Shown piece after piece: positions 11,021 through 23,082 of a DNA stretch of 64,000 nt. This DNA comes from Begonia masoniana. Its lineage: Eukaryota; Streptophyta; Magnoliopsida; Cucurbitales; Begoniaceae. Position 1 is the first letter of the stretch, and the number at the start of each line of letters is the position of its first letter. Where the stretch lies: the NCBI GenBank assembly GCA_022432975.1, contig CM039509.1:47427184-47491183 (forward strand), in the 5' to 3' direction. The notes below the pieces were generated by a model. That model was not told where the DNA came from, searched no databases, and saw only the letters and a list, made by a program, of their open reading frames with translations. Position numbers and translations under genes: made by a program.

Positions 11021-14000
11021 TGTAACACCCGGCATTTTTGCCATGTAATTGTTTTCCCGAAACCATTTGTGCGGAATTAACATTTATATTTATACAACGT
11101 ATGTTTTGGTTGAGTTGTTGGAAATGTTTAGTGAAACTAAACTAATGTGTAACCAAAACAAATTAATTAGGTTAAAAGCTACTGGAAGGGTAAATGTCGA
11201 AGTAATTAAGGTAGGTGGAAGCAAACCAATGGATGAGTGCCAAGTGGCAACTTGTTGAAGAAGATATGTCTTCTCTTCCCTCCTACGTGAAAGTTTCCAC
11301 TTCTCCATCTTCTCTCCCTCTGTTTTCTCTCGGCCAGGCGACAAAAGTTCACCCAAACACCCTTGATCTCCTAGGGTTTTCCTTGTTTTCTGCCTAAGGT
11401 AAACATCTCCCAATGCTAACACATTTGGACAAGCAAAAAGTATGCGTTTTGCTGAAGTTTTAGGTTAAGGTATTTAGGAGAAAACTCTCGGTTTTTGTAT
11501 GGAAACACACCCACTGTTTTCTAAATGTCCGAGATGAGTTTGCTGCATATCCTGCAAACTTATTAGTTAACATATGCAGCTGTTTAATACATCTTCATGC
11601 ATGCTACAGATCCGAGCATTTCAGGGGCATTCGAGCATCTGACACGACAACAAACAGGTAAGTTCATACGTTTATGTTGGCCCTTATGGCCCTACAACTT
11701 GGAGGTACTAGGTATGGTTTGGGTAGATAGGTTCTAGGTTATGTTTTAAGTTAAACATGTCTCTGTTATATTATGTTTCCCTGTTGTATCCATTCTGCCA
11801 TCTGTGAATGTTAAGTATCGCACTTATCCATGCATACACGTTTTCCAGTAAAATCATGCAAATGTTTTCAACACTGGTTTTGAAGTAAGTAAGATAAAAT
11901 CTGTAATGAAATGTGCGGTTAAGTGTGGATGAGGACTGGCATCCTGTCAAGTACTCCTGTTATGTCCTGAAAGTGGCATGTACATCCTGTTGCGCCAGCT
12001 CCTCCTCCCACTTATACCTTCCTGTCCAGTGAAATGTAATGTAATGTAATGTTCCTGTATTTGAAACGTTCATGCATAGCATATGCATCACTGCATTTAT
12101 TCTGATATGTTCTTACTGAGCTTTAGGCTCATAGGTGAACTCCCTGTTGTAGGTACGGATCCTGTGGATGAGGACTTGGTGCCTCAGGCCGAGGTGTAGG
12201 TTGCTGTTGGCGGATCGAGCTCTCAGGGTTGGTTGCTGCAGTCAGGCAAAATTCTGTATGGAAGTTTATGTCTTTAAAGTAAAGTTCATATTTGTAAACT
12301 TTTCTGGATGTTTGAGGTTCTGTTTTAAAACCCTGTTGTAGTCTTGTGTTTTATTTTGAAAGTTTTGTGGGAAATTTTGAAGTGTATAAGTCCTGTTGTT
12401 GGTGTATTTTTAAACCTCTGTATTTGACAGATTGTATCCATATATTTTAAATGTTTTGAAAACATTCTGGAACTGCTTGAGTTCTCCATTTTCAGGTCAT
12501 GCATGGATAGTCTCAAATTTTAGAGCTATCCATGCAGTTTGTCTGCTCGAACTCCCGTCATTTGTAGAGTATGATTTCAAAACTTTGTTTCGGAATCGGG
12601 TTTGAGGGTCTGAAGCCCTTATGCCTCCTGTTTTGATGTTCCCTGCCTGTAAGTCTTTATGTTAAAATTTGCTAAGTTTGTCACAAATTTCATCTTCCGG
12701 TCACTATTCACAATTTTCGTCTTCCGGTTGACGTCATCTTCTCTTCCGATGACGTCAGCATAAGTCTTCCGCCCAGTCCAGTTTATAACTTTGTCTTCCG
12801 GTTGACGTCATCTTCTCTCCGATGAGTCAGCATAAGTCTTCCGCCCAGTTTATAACGTTGTTTTCCGGTTGACGTCATCTTCTCTTCCGATGACGTCGGC
12901 ATAAGTCTTCCGCCGGTTGACGTCATCTTCTCTTCCGATGACGTCAGCATAAGTCTTCCGCCCAGTTTATAACTTTGTCTTCCGGTTGACGTCATCTTCT
13001 CTTCCGATGACGTCAGCATAAGTCTTCCGCCCAGTTTATAACTTTGTCTTCCGGTTGACGTCATCTTCTCTTCCGATGACGTCAGCATAAGTCTTCCGCC
13101 CAGTTTATAACTTTGTCTTCCGGTTGACGTCATCTTCTCTTCCGATGACGTCAGCATAAGTCTTCCGCCCAGTTTATAACTTTGTCTTCCGGTTGACGTC
13201 ATCTTCTCTTCCGATGACGTCAGCATAAGTCTTCCGCCCAGTTATAAATTTTGTCTTCCGGTTGACGTCATCTTCTCTTCCGATGACGTCAGCATAAGTC
13301 TTCCGCCCAGTTTATAACTTTGTCTTCCGGTTGACGTCATCTTCTCTTCCGATGACGTCAGCATAAGTCTTCCGCCCAGTTATAAATTTTGTCTTCCGGT
13401 TGACGTCATCTTCTCTTCCGATGACGTCAGCATAAGTCTTCCGCCCAGTTTATAACTTTGTCTTCCGGTTGACGTCATCTTCTCTTCCGATGACGTCAGC
13501 ATAAGTCTTCCGCCCAGTTATAAATTTTGTCTTCCGGTTGACGTCATCTTCTCTTCCGATGACGTCAGCATAAGTCTTCCGCCCAGTTATAAATTTTGTC
13601 TTCCGGTTGACGTCATCTTCTCTTCCGATGACGTCAGCATAAGTCTTCCGCCCAGTTATAAATTTTGTCTTCCGGTTGACGTCATCTTCTCTTCCGATGA
13701 CGTCAGCATAAGTCTTCCGCCCAGTTATAAATTTTGTCTTCCGGTTGACGTCATCTTCTCTTCCGATGACGTCAGCATAAGTCTTCCGCCCAGTTATAAA
13801 TTTTGTCTTCCGGTTGACGTCATCTTCTCTTCCGATGACGTCAGCATAAGTCTTCCGCCCAGTTTATAACTTTGTCTTCCGGTTGACGTCATCTTCTCTT
13901 CCGATGACGTCAGCATAAGTCTTCCGCCCAGTTATAAATTTTGTCTTCCGGTTGACGTCATCTTCTCTTCCGATGACGTCAGCATAAGTCTTCCGCCCAG

Positions 14001-15415
14001 TTATAAATTTTGTCTTCCGGTTGACGTCATCTTCTCTTCCGATGACGTCAGCATAAGTCTTCCGCCCAGTTATAAATTTTGTCTTCCGGTTGACGTCATC
14101 TTCTCTTCCGATGACGTCAGCATAAGTCTTCCGCCCAGTTTATAACTTTGTCTTCCGGTTGACGTCATCTTCTCTTCCGATGACGTCAGCATAAGTCTTC
14201 CGCCCAGTTATAAATTTTGTCTTCCGGTTGACGTCATCTTCTCTTCCGATGACGTCAGCATAAGTCTTCCGCCCAGTTTATAACTTTGTCTTCCGGTTGA
14301 CGTCATCTTCTCTTCCGATGACGTCAGCATAAGTCTTCCGCCCAGTTTATAACTTTGTCTTCCGGTTGACGTCATCTTCTCTTCCGATGACGTCAGCATA
14401 AGTCTTCCGCCCAGTTTATAACTTTGTCTTCCGGTTGACGTCATCTTCTCTTCCGATGACGTCAGCATAAGTCTTCCGCCCAGTTATAAATTTTGTCTTC
14501 CGGTTGACGTCATCTTCTCTTCCGATGACGTCAGCATAAGTCTTCCGCCCAGTTATAAATTTTGTCTTCCGGTTGACGTCATCTTCTCTTCCGATGACGT
14601 CAGCATAAGTCTTCCGCCCAGTTATAAATTTTGTCTTCCGGTTGACGTCATCTTCTCTTCCGATGACGTCAGCATAAGTCTTCCGCCCAGTTATAAATTT
14701 TGTCTTCCGGTTGACGTCATCTTCTCTTCCGATGACGTCAGCATAAGTCTTCCGCCCAGTTTATAACTTTGTCTTCCGGTTGACGTCATCTTCTCTTCCG
14801 ATGACGTCAGCATAAGTCTTCCGCCCAGTTTATAACTTTGTCTTCCGGTTGACGTCATCTTCTCTTCCGATGACGTCAGCATAAGTCTTCCGCCCAGTTA
14901 TAAATTTTGTCTTCCGGTTGACGTCATCTTCTCTTCCGATGACGTCAGCATAAGTCTTCCGCCCAGTTATAAATTTTGTCTTCCGGTTGACGTCATCTTC
15001 TCTTCCGATGACGTCAGCATAAGTCTTCCGCCCAGTTATAAATTTTGTCTTCCGGTTGACGTCATCTTCTCTTCCGATGACGTCAGCATAAGTCTTCCGC
15101 CCAGTTATAAATTTTGTCTTCCGGTTGACGTCATCTTCTCTTCCGATGACGTCAGCATAAGTCTTCCGCCCAGTTATAAATTTTGTCTTCCGGTTGACGT
15201 CATCTTCTCTTCCGATGACGTCAGCATAAGTCTTCCGCCCAGTTTATAACTTTGTCTTCCGGTTGACGTCATCTTCTCTTCCGATGACGTCAGCATAAGT
15301 CTTCCGCCCAGTTTATAACTTTGTCTTCCGGTTGACGTCATCTTCTCTTCCGATGACGTCAGCATAAGTCTTCCGCCCAGTTATAAATTTTGTCTTCCGG
15401 TTGACGTCATCTTCT
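11021..15415 (+). mobile_element. 5' LTR of Tekay-like element, 3' end lost
   Basis: Starts TGTAACACCC after the target duplication TTTAG (11016-11020) and matches the 3' LTR (19900-22472) almost base for base up to its minisatellite. The array is much larger here. The sequence then jumps at about 15415 directly to the gag leader, so the last 400 bp or so of the LTR and the primer site are absent. Donor-like site at 11399, mini-exon-like segment 11610-11657, hairpin 12117-12131 and acceptor-like TGTTGTAG ending at 12152. Confidence 0.93.
12690..15415 (+). repeat. 69-bp minisatellite with paired TGACGTCA
   Basis: About 39 units of 69 bp. Each full unit has two TGACGTCA palindromes whose centres are 21 bp apart, followed by GCATAAGTCTTCCGCCCAGT and one of two spacer variants (TTATAAATTTTG or TTTATAACTTTG). 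In the right half the variants recur every seven units (483 bp). The 3' LTR has only about seven units. Frames read on the minus strand (such as 12783-13226) are by-products of a period divisible by three. Confidence 0.95.
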
Positions 15416-15430
15416 AGGACTATCTTAGAA

Positions 15431-15757
15431 ATGGTGAGAGGACATCAGGAAGAATCCAGTGAAGCTCTCGGGCCATAGACCGATTGACGGAGCTGGTGGG
15501 AGTTACAATCCCGCATGGTTGATCGAATGATGGCCAGAGAAGACGACAGAAACAATAACCATGGAAATAACAATCGTGATAATGCACGCGAGACAATAGT
15601 GGAGACAGATTCCGGCGACTTCAGCCACCCTCATTTGATGGGTTGTCTACAGACCCGACCCGTGCTGAACCTGGATTCGAACTATGGAGAAGATGTTCAG
15701 TTATGCAGAAGTAGAAGACAACAAGAAGGTTACTTGTGCCACGTTCCATCTCACTGA
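15431..15757 (+). pseudogene. Tekay gag N-terminus, frameshifted
   Basis: An ATG at 15431 opens with MVRGHQEESSEA, resembling the gag start at 28080 on the minus strand (MVRGQQ). The frame stops after about 15 codons. The homologous coding sequence then moves through other frames (AIDRLTELV-like, MVDRMMARED-like, RFRRLQPPSFDG-like) before entering the long pol frame at about 15670. At least three frame changes separate the gag start from the main ORF, so this copy cannot make full-length Gag from a single frame. Confidence 0.8.
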
Positions 15758-18700
15758 GAGTGCTGGATTCTGGTGGGATGCAGTACAGTCGTCTACAATG
15801 GCATTGAGCTGGGAAGGGTTCAAGGGGATTTTCTACGAGAAGTACTTTGACCGAGGAGTGAGAAAGGAGAAGTTGCTTGAGTTTTCTCGGCTGCGACAGT
15901 ATGGGTCTGTGGCCGAGTATGTTCAGAAATTTGAGTCGCTATCCCGATATGCAACACACATGGTGGCCACTGATGAGAACAAGGTGCACCAGTTTATTCA
16001 AGGTTTAAAGATGGACCTTCTGCGAGGAATCACGACTGGAGGTTTTGATGAGGCACCATATGTGAAAGTGGTGGCAAAGGCTTATCAACTGGAGGCCTTA
16101 GAAATAAAGTCCCAGAGACAGAGAGAACCACCGAGAGGGATTATAAGAAATACTCCTCAACAACAACAACAAAAGATTCAGAATGTACATCCTCAACAGC
16201 AACAGAACAGGGGCATTAAAAGGCCCAATGAGACCCTTACCTACCAGGACAAAGGGAAGAGACCTATGGGAGCTCCTCAGCCTCCTATCTGCCCACGTTG
16301 CCAGAAGAATCATACAGGAGACTGCAGGCTCTTTACTGGTCAATGTTTCCGGTGTGGTAAAGAAGGCCATCAAGTCCGGAATTGTCCGGTGCCTGACACA
16401 AGGCCGGTTGGTGCTATGCCTAGAGTGTTTGCAATGGTGGAGGACGTCGATAATGCTGATCAGCACACAGCAATTACAGGTACAATATTAGTATGTAATG
16501 TGCCTGCTTATACCTTGTGGGACACGGGGGCCACACATTCGTTTGTGGCCATGGACTTCGTAGTTAGACAAAAGTTTAGTAGTACGTCCTCAGATCAGCC
16601 CCACAGCGTTATGCTACCGTCCGGAGAGTTCATGCACTCCGAGCAGGTTGTACGGGGTGATATAGTGTCAGTGGGAGACCAGAAATTTTATGCCGATCTT
16701 ATCGTCATCGGTATGAAAGGGTACGATGTCATTCTGGGGATGGACTGGCTATTTAGACATTATGCCACCATCAACTGTAGGTCCGGGCTTGTGTCATTTA
16801 AGCGCCCAAATGAAGTAGAATTCTCTTATCAGGCAGTACCGAAGAAACACCGTATGCCTGTGATATCTTCCTTGAAAGCTCAACGACTGATGAAGTCAGG
16901 GTGCATTGGATTTCTGGCCCACGTTGTGGATGTTCAAAGGCAAAATGAGGTGGAACTTCAAAACATTCCGGTAGTCCGGGACTTCTCAGAGGTTTTCTTA
17001 GATGACTTACCGGGATTGCCACCTGATCGTGAAATCGAGTTTGAGATCGATGTGTATCCTGGTGCGGAACCAGTATCGAAGAATCCGTACCGTATGGCAC
17101 CAGTTGAACTGAAGGAGTTGAAGGCTCAGTTGAAAGAGTTAGTGGACAAGGGTTTTGTGCGCCCTAGTTTCTCTCCGTGGGGTGCTCCCGTCTTATTTGT
17201 TAAGAAGAAGGATGGGTCCCTACGGATGTGTATTGACTACCGTGAGCTGAACAAGTTGACTATCAAGAATAAGTACCCGTTGCCAAGAATTGACGATTTG
17301 TTTGATCAGCTACAGGGGGCTCGGGTATTTTCTAAGATTGACTTACGCTCCGGCTATTACCAGTTGAAGGTCAGAGCTGAGGATATTCCAAAGACTGCCT
17401 TCAGAACCCGGTACGGACACTACGAGTTCTTGGTGATGTCGTTCGGGTTGACTAATGCTCCGGCAGCATTTATGGACCTAATGAACAGGATATTCCAGGA
17501 CTTTCTGGATAAATTTGTAATTGTTTTCATCGATGACATTCTGGTTTATTCCAGGAGTGAGGCCGAGCATGAGGAACACTTGGCTATGGTACTGTCAGTC
17601 CTAAAGCAGCATCAATTGTATGCCAAGCTGTCAAAGTGCGAGTTCTGGTTAAGCAAGATTAATTTCTTGGGCCACGTGGTGTCTGCTGAAGGAGTATCTG
17701 TGGACCCGGCCAAGATTCAGGCTGTGAGGGATTGGCCCAGACCGAGAAATGCAAGTGAAGTACGAAGCTTTATCGGACTAGCTGGTTATTACAGGAAGTT
17801 CATCAAGGGGTTTTCTGTGATCGCGAAGCCTATGACCAGCTTAACAAGGAAAGAAATCAAGTTCAAGTGGTCTGAAGCGTGTGAGGTGAGCTTTCAGACA
17901 CTCAAGCAAAAGTTAACCACGGCTCCTCTACTAGTATTGCCAGTTGAAGATGGCAAATTCAGCGTATACTGTGATGCGTCAAAGGTTGGCTTGGGATGTG
18001 TATTAATGCAAGAGGGAAAGGTTGTGGCATACGCATCCAGACAATTGAAGAGCCATGAGGAAAACTACCCTACTCACGACCTTGAGTTAGCGGCAGTTGT
18101 ATTTGCGCTGAAAGTATGGAGACACCACCTATATGGACAGTCATGTGAGGTGTTTTCTGACCACAAGAGTTTGAAGTACCTCTTTACTCAGAAAGAGTTG
18201 AATATGAGACAAAGGCGGTGGTTAGAATTTGTAAAAGATTACGAAGTTGAAATCAAATACCACCCTGGTAAAGCTAATGTGGTAGCTGATGCACTGAGCA
18301 GGATGCCAACTACTATGCAACCGGTTATGTCGGCCGTATCAATGCCTTTGAGGACGGAGATACAGAAGTTCGATATGGAGATAGTTTCTGGGCTATCGGC
18401 CATACTAGCAGACTTAACCCTACGGCCCACCGTCCTGGACCGTATTAAGGAAGCCCAGAAGACCAATTCAAAGGAGATGGCTGATATGGTGAGCAGAGTA
18501 CCAAGGGCTTCTTCCGATTTTAGTTATTCGGGAGATGGAATTTTGAAGTTTAAGAACAGATGGTATGTTCCGAAAGACGAAGAACTACGGAAACACATCT
18601 TATCGGAAGCCCATTCGTCTCCTTTCTCTGTACATCCCGGAAGTACGAAGATGTATCAGGACCTAAAGCTTCACTTCTGGTGGCCGAATATGAAGAATGA

Positions 18701-19859
18701 AGTGGCCAAGTATGTGGAGTCTTGTTTAATATGTCAACAGGTCAAAGCTGAACATCAACGACCGATTGGAACGCTTCAGCCTCTTCCAATTCCTGAATGG
18801 AAGTGGGAGAACATTACAATGGACTTTGTTGTTGGACTTCCAAGAACAGTAAAAGGCCATAATAGTATATGGGTCATAGTGGACAGATTGACGAAGTCTG
18901 CCCATTTTCTACCCGTGAAGACGACATTCACCGTGGACCAGTATGCAGAACTGTACATTAATGAGATTGTCAAGCTGCACGGCGTTCCTGTGTCAATCGT
19001 CTCTGATCGCGATCCTAGATTCACTTCCAGGTTTTGGAAAAGTTTGCAAAGCTCCTTGGGCACTAGATTGGACTTCAGCACGGCATTTCACCCGCAGTCG
19101 GATGGACAATCCGAGAGAACGATTCAGACATTGGAAGATATGTTAAGGGCGTGCGTGCTGGAACTTCACGCTCCTTGGAGTAGATACCTGCCACTTGTGG
19201 AGTTTGCTTACAACAATAGCTACCAGGCTACGATCGGTATGGCTCCATATGAAGCGCTTTATGGCAGAAAGTGCAGATCCCCGTTGTGTTGGGATGAAGT
19301 CGGGGAAACCAAGCTTATCGGCCCCGAAATACTGCAACAGATGTCTGGGGTAATAACGGCGATTAAGCAAAGAATCCAAGCTGCACAAAGTCGACAGAAA
19401 AGTTACGCAGACCACAGGAGAAGGGACTTAGAGTTTGCCGAAGGTGATGAGGTGTTCTTGAAGGTGTCACCTTTCAAGGGCATAATGAGATTCGGCAAGA
19501 AAGGGAAGCTAAGCCCAAGGTTTATTGGGCCTTTTCCCATCTTGAAGCGTGTGGGAAGCATGGCCTACAGACTACAACTACCAGCGTCAATGGATGGTGT
19601 TCATGATGTTTTCCATGTCTCGATGCTGAGAAAATGTGTACGAGATCCAACTCAAATCGTGGAGCATGTGGACGTTGACATTATGCCAACCCTGACATAT
19701 GAAGAAAGGCCCATACAGATCCTGGATACCTCAGTCAAAGTATTGCGCAACAAAGTGGTCCCGTTGGTGAAATTCTTATGGCGCAACCATAATGTGGAGG
19801 AAGCCACTTGGGAAAGACTGGAGGATGTTAAAACACAATATCCAGACTTCTTTGCTTAG
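15684..19859 (+). CDS. Ty3 chromovirus Gag-Pol polyprotein (Tekay-like)
   Basis: A 1,391-residue open frame starting at an internal Met within gag. Order: gag domain (about 1-140), Q-rich linker, CCHC zinc knuckle [15 protein letters not shown] (about 220-236), aspartic protease DTGATHSF (about 280), reverse transcriptase (about 468-660, catalytic FIDD near 615), RNase H (YCDAS near 761, [12 protein letters not shown]), integrase zinc finger (about 975-1015) and DDE core (TMDF near 1046, SDRDPRF, then [12 protein letters not shown]). A terminal chromodomain-like segment (about 1345-1391, [16 protein letters not shown]) targets chromovirus integration to heterochromatin in known families. Pol is uninterrupted with all catalytic motifs visible, suggesting a young insertion, but gag is frameshifted upstream and the 5' LTR is incomplete. 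Confidence 0.95.
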   Translation: MEKMFSYAEVEDNKKVTCATFHLTESAGFWWDAVQSSTMALSWEGFKGIFYEKYFDRGVRKEKLLEFSRLRQYGSVAEYVQKFESLSRYATHMVATDENKVHQFIQGLKMDLLRGITTGGFDEAPYVKVVAKAYQLEALEIKSQRQREPPRGIIRNTPQQQQQKIQNVHPQQQQNRGIKRPNETLTYQDKGKRPMGAPQPPICPRCQKNHTGDCRLFTGQCFRCGKEGHQVRNCPVPDTRPVGAMPRVFAMVEDVDNADQHTAITGTILVCNVPAYTLWDTGATHSFVAMDFVVRQKFSSTSSDQPHSVMLPSGEFMHSEQVVRGDIVSVGDQKFYADLIVIGMKGYDVILGMDWLFRHYATINCRSGLVSFKRPNEVEFSYQAVPKKHRMPVISSLKAQRLMKSGCIGFLAHVVDVQRQNEVELQNIPVVRDFSEVFLDDLPGLPPDREIEFEIDVYPGAEPVSKNPYRMAPVELKELKAQLKELVDKGFVRPSFSPWGAPVLFVKKKDGSLRMCIDYRELNKLTIKNKYPLPRIDDLFDQLQGARVFSKIDLRSGYYQLKVRAEDIPKTAFRTRYGHYEFLVMSFGLTNAPAAFMDLMNRIFQDFLDKFVIVFIDDILVYSRSEAEHEEHLAMVLSVLKQHQLYAKLSKCEFWLSKINFLGHVVSAEGVSVDPAKIQAVRDWPRPRNASEVRSFIGLAGYYRKFIKGFSVIAKPMTSLTRKEIKFKWSEACEVSFQTLKQKLTTAPLLVLPVEDGKFSVYCDASKVGLGCVLMQEGKVVAYASRQLKSHEENYPTHDLELAAVVFALKVWRHHLYGQSCEVFSDHKSLKYLFTQKELNMRQRRWLEFVKDYEVEIKYHPGKANVVADALSRMPTTMQPVMSAVSMPLRTEIQKFDMEIVSGLSAILADLTLRPTVLDRIKEAQKTNSKEMADMVSRVPRASSDFSYSGDGILKFKNRWYVPKDEELRKHILSEAHSSPFSVHPGSTKMYQDLKLHFWWPNMKNEVAKYVESCLICQQVKAEHQRPIGTLQPLPIPEWKWENITMDFVVGLPRTVKGHNSIWVIVDRLTKSAHFLPVKTTFTVDQYAELYINEIVKLHGVPVSIVSDRDPRFTSRFWKSLQSSLGTRLDFSTAFHPQSDGQSERTIQTLEDMLRACVLELHAPWSRYLPLVEFAYNNSYQATIGMAPYEALYGRKCRSPLCWDEVGETKLIGPEILQQMSGVITAIKQRIQAAQSRQKSYADHRRRDLEFAEGDEVFLKVSPFKGIMRFGKKGKLSPRFIGPFPILKRVGSMAYRLQLPASMDGVHDVFHVSMLRKCVRDPTQIVEHVDVDIMPTLTYEERPIQILDTSVKVLRNKVVPLVKFLWRNHNVEEATWERLEDVKTQYPDFFA

Positions 19860-19887
19860 GCAAATTTTGGGGACAAAATTTCTATTA

Positions 19888-19899
19888 AGGTGGGTGGAA
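19888..19899 (+). other. Polypurine tract
   Basis: AAGGTGGGTGGA lies directly before the 3' LTR start TGTAACACCC. This is the expected plus-strand priming site. Confidence 0.75.
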
Positions 19900-22472
19900 T
19901 GTAACACCCGCATTTTTGCCATGTAATTGTTTTCCCGAACCATTTGTGCGGAATTAACATTTATATTTATACAACGTATGTTTTGGTTGAGTTGTTGGAA
20001 ATGTTTAGTGAAACTAAACTAATGTGTAACCAAAACAAATTAATTAGGTTAAAAGCTACTGGAAGGGTAAATGTCGAAGTAATTAAGGTAGGTGGAAGCA
20101 AACCAATGGATGAGTGCCAAGTGGCAACTTGTTGAAGAAGATATGTCTTCTCTTCCCTCCTACGTGAAAGTTTCCACTTCTCCATCTTCTCTCCCTCTGT
20201 TTTCTCTCGGCCAGGCGACAAAAGTTCACCCAAACACCCTTGATCTCCTAGGGTTTTCCTTGTTTTCTGCCTAAGGTAAACATCTCCCAATGCTAACACA
20301 TTTGGACAAGCAAAAAGTATGCGTTTTGCTGAAGTTTTAGGTTAAGGTATTTAGGAGAAAACTCTCGGTTTTTGTATGGAAACACACCCACTGTTTTCTA
20401 ATGTCCGAGATGAGTTTGCTGCATATCCTGCAAACTTATTAGTTAACATATGCAGCTGTTTAATACATCTTCATGCATGCTACAGATCCGAGCATTTCAG
20501 GGGCATTCGAGCATCTGACACGACAGCAAACAGGTAAGTTCATACGTTTATGTTGGCCCTTATGGCCCTACAACTTGGAGGTACTAGGTATGGTTTGGGT
20601 AGATAGGTTCTAGGTTATGTTTTAAGTTAAACATGTCTCTGTTATATTCTGTTTCCCTGTTGTATCCATTCTGCCATCTGTGAATGTTAAGTATCGCACT
20701 TATCCATGCATACACGTTTTCCAGTAAAATCATGCAAATGTTTTCAACACTGGTTTTGAAGTAAGTAAGATAAAATCTGTAATGAAATGTGCGGTTAAGT
20801 GTGGATGAGGACTGGCATCCTGTCAAGTACTCCTGTTATGTCCTGAAAGTGGCATGTACATCCTGTTGCGCCAGCTCCTCCTCCCACTTATACCTTCCTG
20901 TCCAGTGAAATGTAATGTAATGTAATGTTCCTGTATTTGAAACGTTCATGCATAGCATATGCATCACTGCATTTATTCTGATATGTTCTTACTGAGCTTT
21001 AGGCTCATAGGTGAACTCCCTGTTGTAGGTACGGATCCTGTGGATGAGGACTTGGTGCCTCAGGCCGAGGTGTAGGTTGCTGTTGGCGGATCGAGCTCTC
21101 AGGGTTGGTTGCTGCAGTCAGGCAAAATTCTGTATGGAAGTTTATGTCTTTAAAGTAAAGTTCATATTTGTAAACTTTTCTGGATGTTTGAGGTTCTGTT
21201 TAAAACCCTGTTGTAGTCTTGTGTTTTATTTTGAAAGTTTTGTGGGAAATTTTGAAGTGTATAAGTCCTGTTGTTGGTGTATTTTTAAACCTCTGTATTT
21301 GACAGATTGTATCCATATATTTTAAATGTTTTGAAAACATTCTGGAACTGCTTGAGTTCTCCATTTTCAGGTCATGCATGGATAGTCTCAAATTTTAGAG
21401 CTATCCATGCAGTTTGTCTGCTCGAACTCCCGTCATTTGTAGAGTATGATTTCAAAACTTTGTTTCGGAATCGGGTTTGAGGGTCTGAAGCCCTTATGCC
21501 TCCTGTTTTGATGTTCCCTGCCTGTAAGTCTTTATGTTAAAATTTGCTAAGTTTGTCACAAATTTCATCTTCCGGTCACTATTCACAATTTTCGTCTTCC
21601 GGTTGACGTCATCTTCTCTTCCGATGACGTCAGCATAAGTCTTCCGCCCAGTTTATAACTTTGTCTTCCGGTTGACGTCATCTTCTCTTCCGATGACGTC
21701 AGCATAAGTCTTCCGCCCAGTTTATAACTTTGTCTTCCGGTTGACGTCATCTTCTCTTCCGATGACGTCGGCATAAGTCTTCCGCCCAGTTATAAATTTT
21801 GTCTTCCGGTTGACGTCATCTTCTCTTCCGATGACGTCAGCATAAGTCTTCCGCCCAGTTTATAACTTTGTCTTCCGGTTGACGTCATCTTCTCTTCCGA
21901 TGACGTCAGCATAAGTCTTCCGCCCAGTTTATAACTTTGTCTTCCGGTTGACGTCATCTTCTCTTCCGATGACGTCGGCATAAGTCTTCCGCCCAGTTAT
22001 AAATTTTGTCTTCCGGTTGACGTCATCTTCTCTTCCGATGAAGTCTTCCGCCCAGTTTATAACTTTGTCTTCGATGACGTCAGAACGTCTTCCGGCTGAC
22101 GTCATCATCTTCTGCCGGTTATGTTTGCTGCCTTTATCTTCCGATGACGTTATCCACTGATTTCTCCTCCGGTTCAGTGTGAAACTACATCTTCCGCCAC
22201 TGTTTCCTGTTTCCATTCCCGCCAGTCTTATGCCTATTTCTGTTCGGTTATCTATTATTGAGATCTGTTTGTTTTCCATTCCAGAGAACTCTCTCCCCCT
22301 GCAAATGTTTTCGATTACTCACTGCAGTTCTCCCTCTTTGTTCACTGCTTTGACTGTTCTATTAGTTTTAAAAAAAAAATAATAATAATAATAGTCACCG
22401 TTTCCTGTAAATGTCCCGGAGTGACGGCTCCGATCCCGGAACCCGATTCGGATCCGGTTTCGGGCTGTCACA
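19900..22472 (+). mobile_element. 3' LTR of Tekay-like element
   Basis: A complete 2,573-bp LTR beginning TGTAACACCC and ending GGGCTGTCACA, followed by the target duplication TTTAG (22473-22477). It differs from the 5' LTR by few substitutions but has about seven 69-bp repeats (21592-22050) and keeps the terminal segment lost on the other side. Confidence 0.95.
21592..22050 (+). repeat. 69-bp minisatellite, short version
   Basis: About six and a half units of the same 69-bp repeat as in the 5' LTR, with paired TGACGTCA sites. The last unit is truncated. Confidence 0.93.
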
Positions 22473-22477
22473 TTTAG

Positions 22478-23082
22478 CTTCAGCAGTCTCGGTTCTCCAA
22501 TCTGCAGACAGCAGACTACAACCCATTTCCAATCTCTATTTTCAAATGTCGGCATCCATGACTACAGACTACGCGGCGAGGCGTACGGAGACATTTCGGG
22601 AGGATCACCGGCGTCAGATCTTAAAGGTGAATGAAATCGTAAAAGAGAGTGAGGCGAATCCATATGAGCTGAGGAATCCGAGCTTCTGGATGACAATTTC
22701 TTCATGTTTGTATCATCCAAAACTTCATTTTGCGTTCAAGTTTTCATTTATTCTTGCACTTTCTCGCATTTTTTAAGAGAGAGAGATAACTGTTTGGCTA
22801 CTGGTAAAAAAAAGAGAAAAGTGGGAGAGAGTCTATCATTTGCGGGCCATGCCACGTGGCTCTAACCAGAAAGAAAATCGGTTATGTGCACAACAAAGAA
22901 CTTTAGAAACTGATTTTATCAGTTCGGTTCGGTTTCTATCGATTTTGACCGATCCAAACCGAAAACCAAATGAATCATTTTTTATTTTTGCAATTTAGAA
23001 CCGAAGTTCGGTTTCATTATGCTCAAAACCGACCCGATCCAAACTGATTTCACCAGTTCCGGTTCGACTTTGTACATCCCTA
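22478..23082. mobile_element. hAT-like element, right part (unit 2)
   Basis: Continuation of 10806-11020. It contains the gene-like frame (about 22546-22776) described for 44173-44403 and ends GTACATCCCTA followed by CTTTTTAT (23083-23090). Confidence 0.85.

Noticed and set aside
12783..15365. Repeated MLTSSEEKMTSTGRQ frames on the minus strand
   Set aside because: Translation of the 69-bp LTR array in antisense.
12690..15415. Regular repeats resembling a CRISPR array
   Set aside because: The spacers are themselves near-identical, the host is a plant and the array lies within an LTR.
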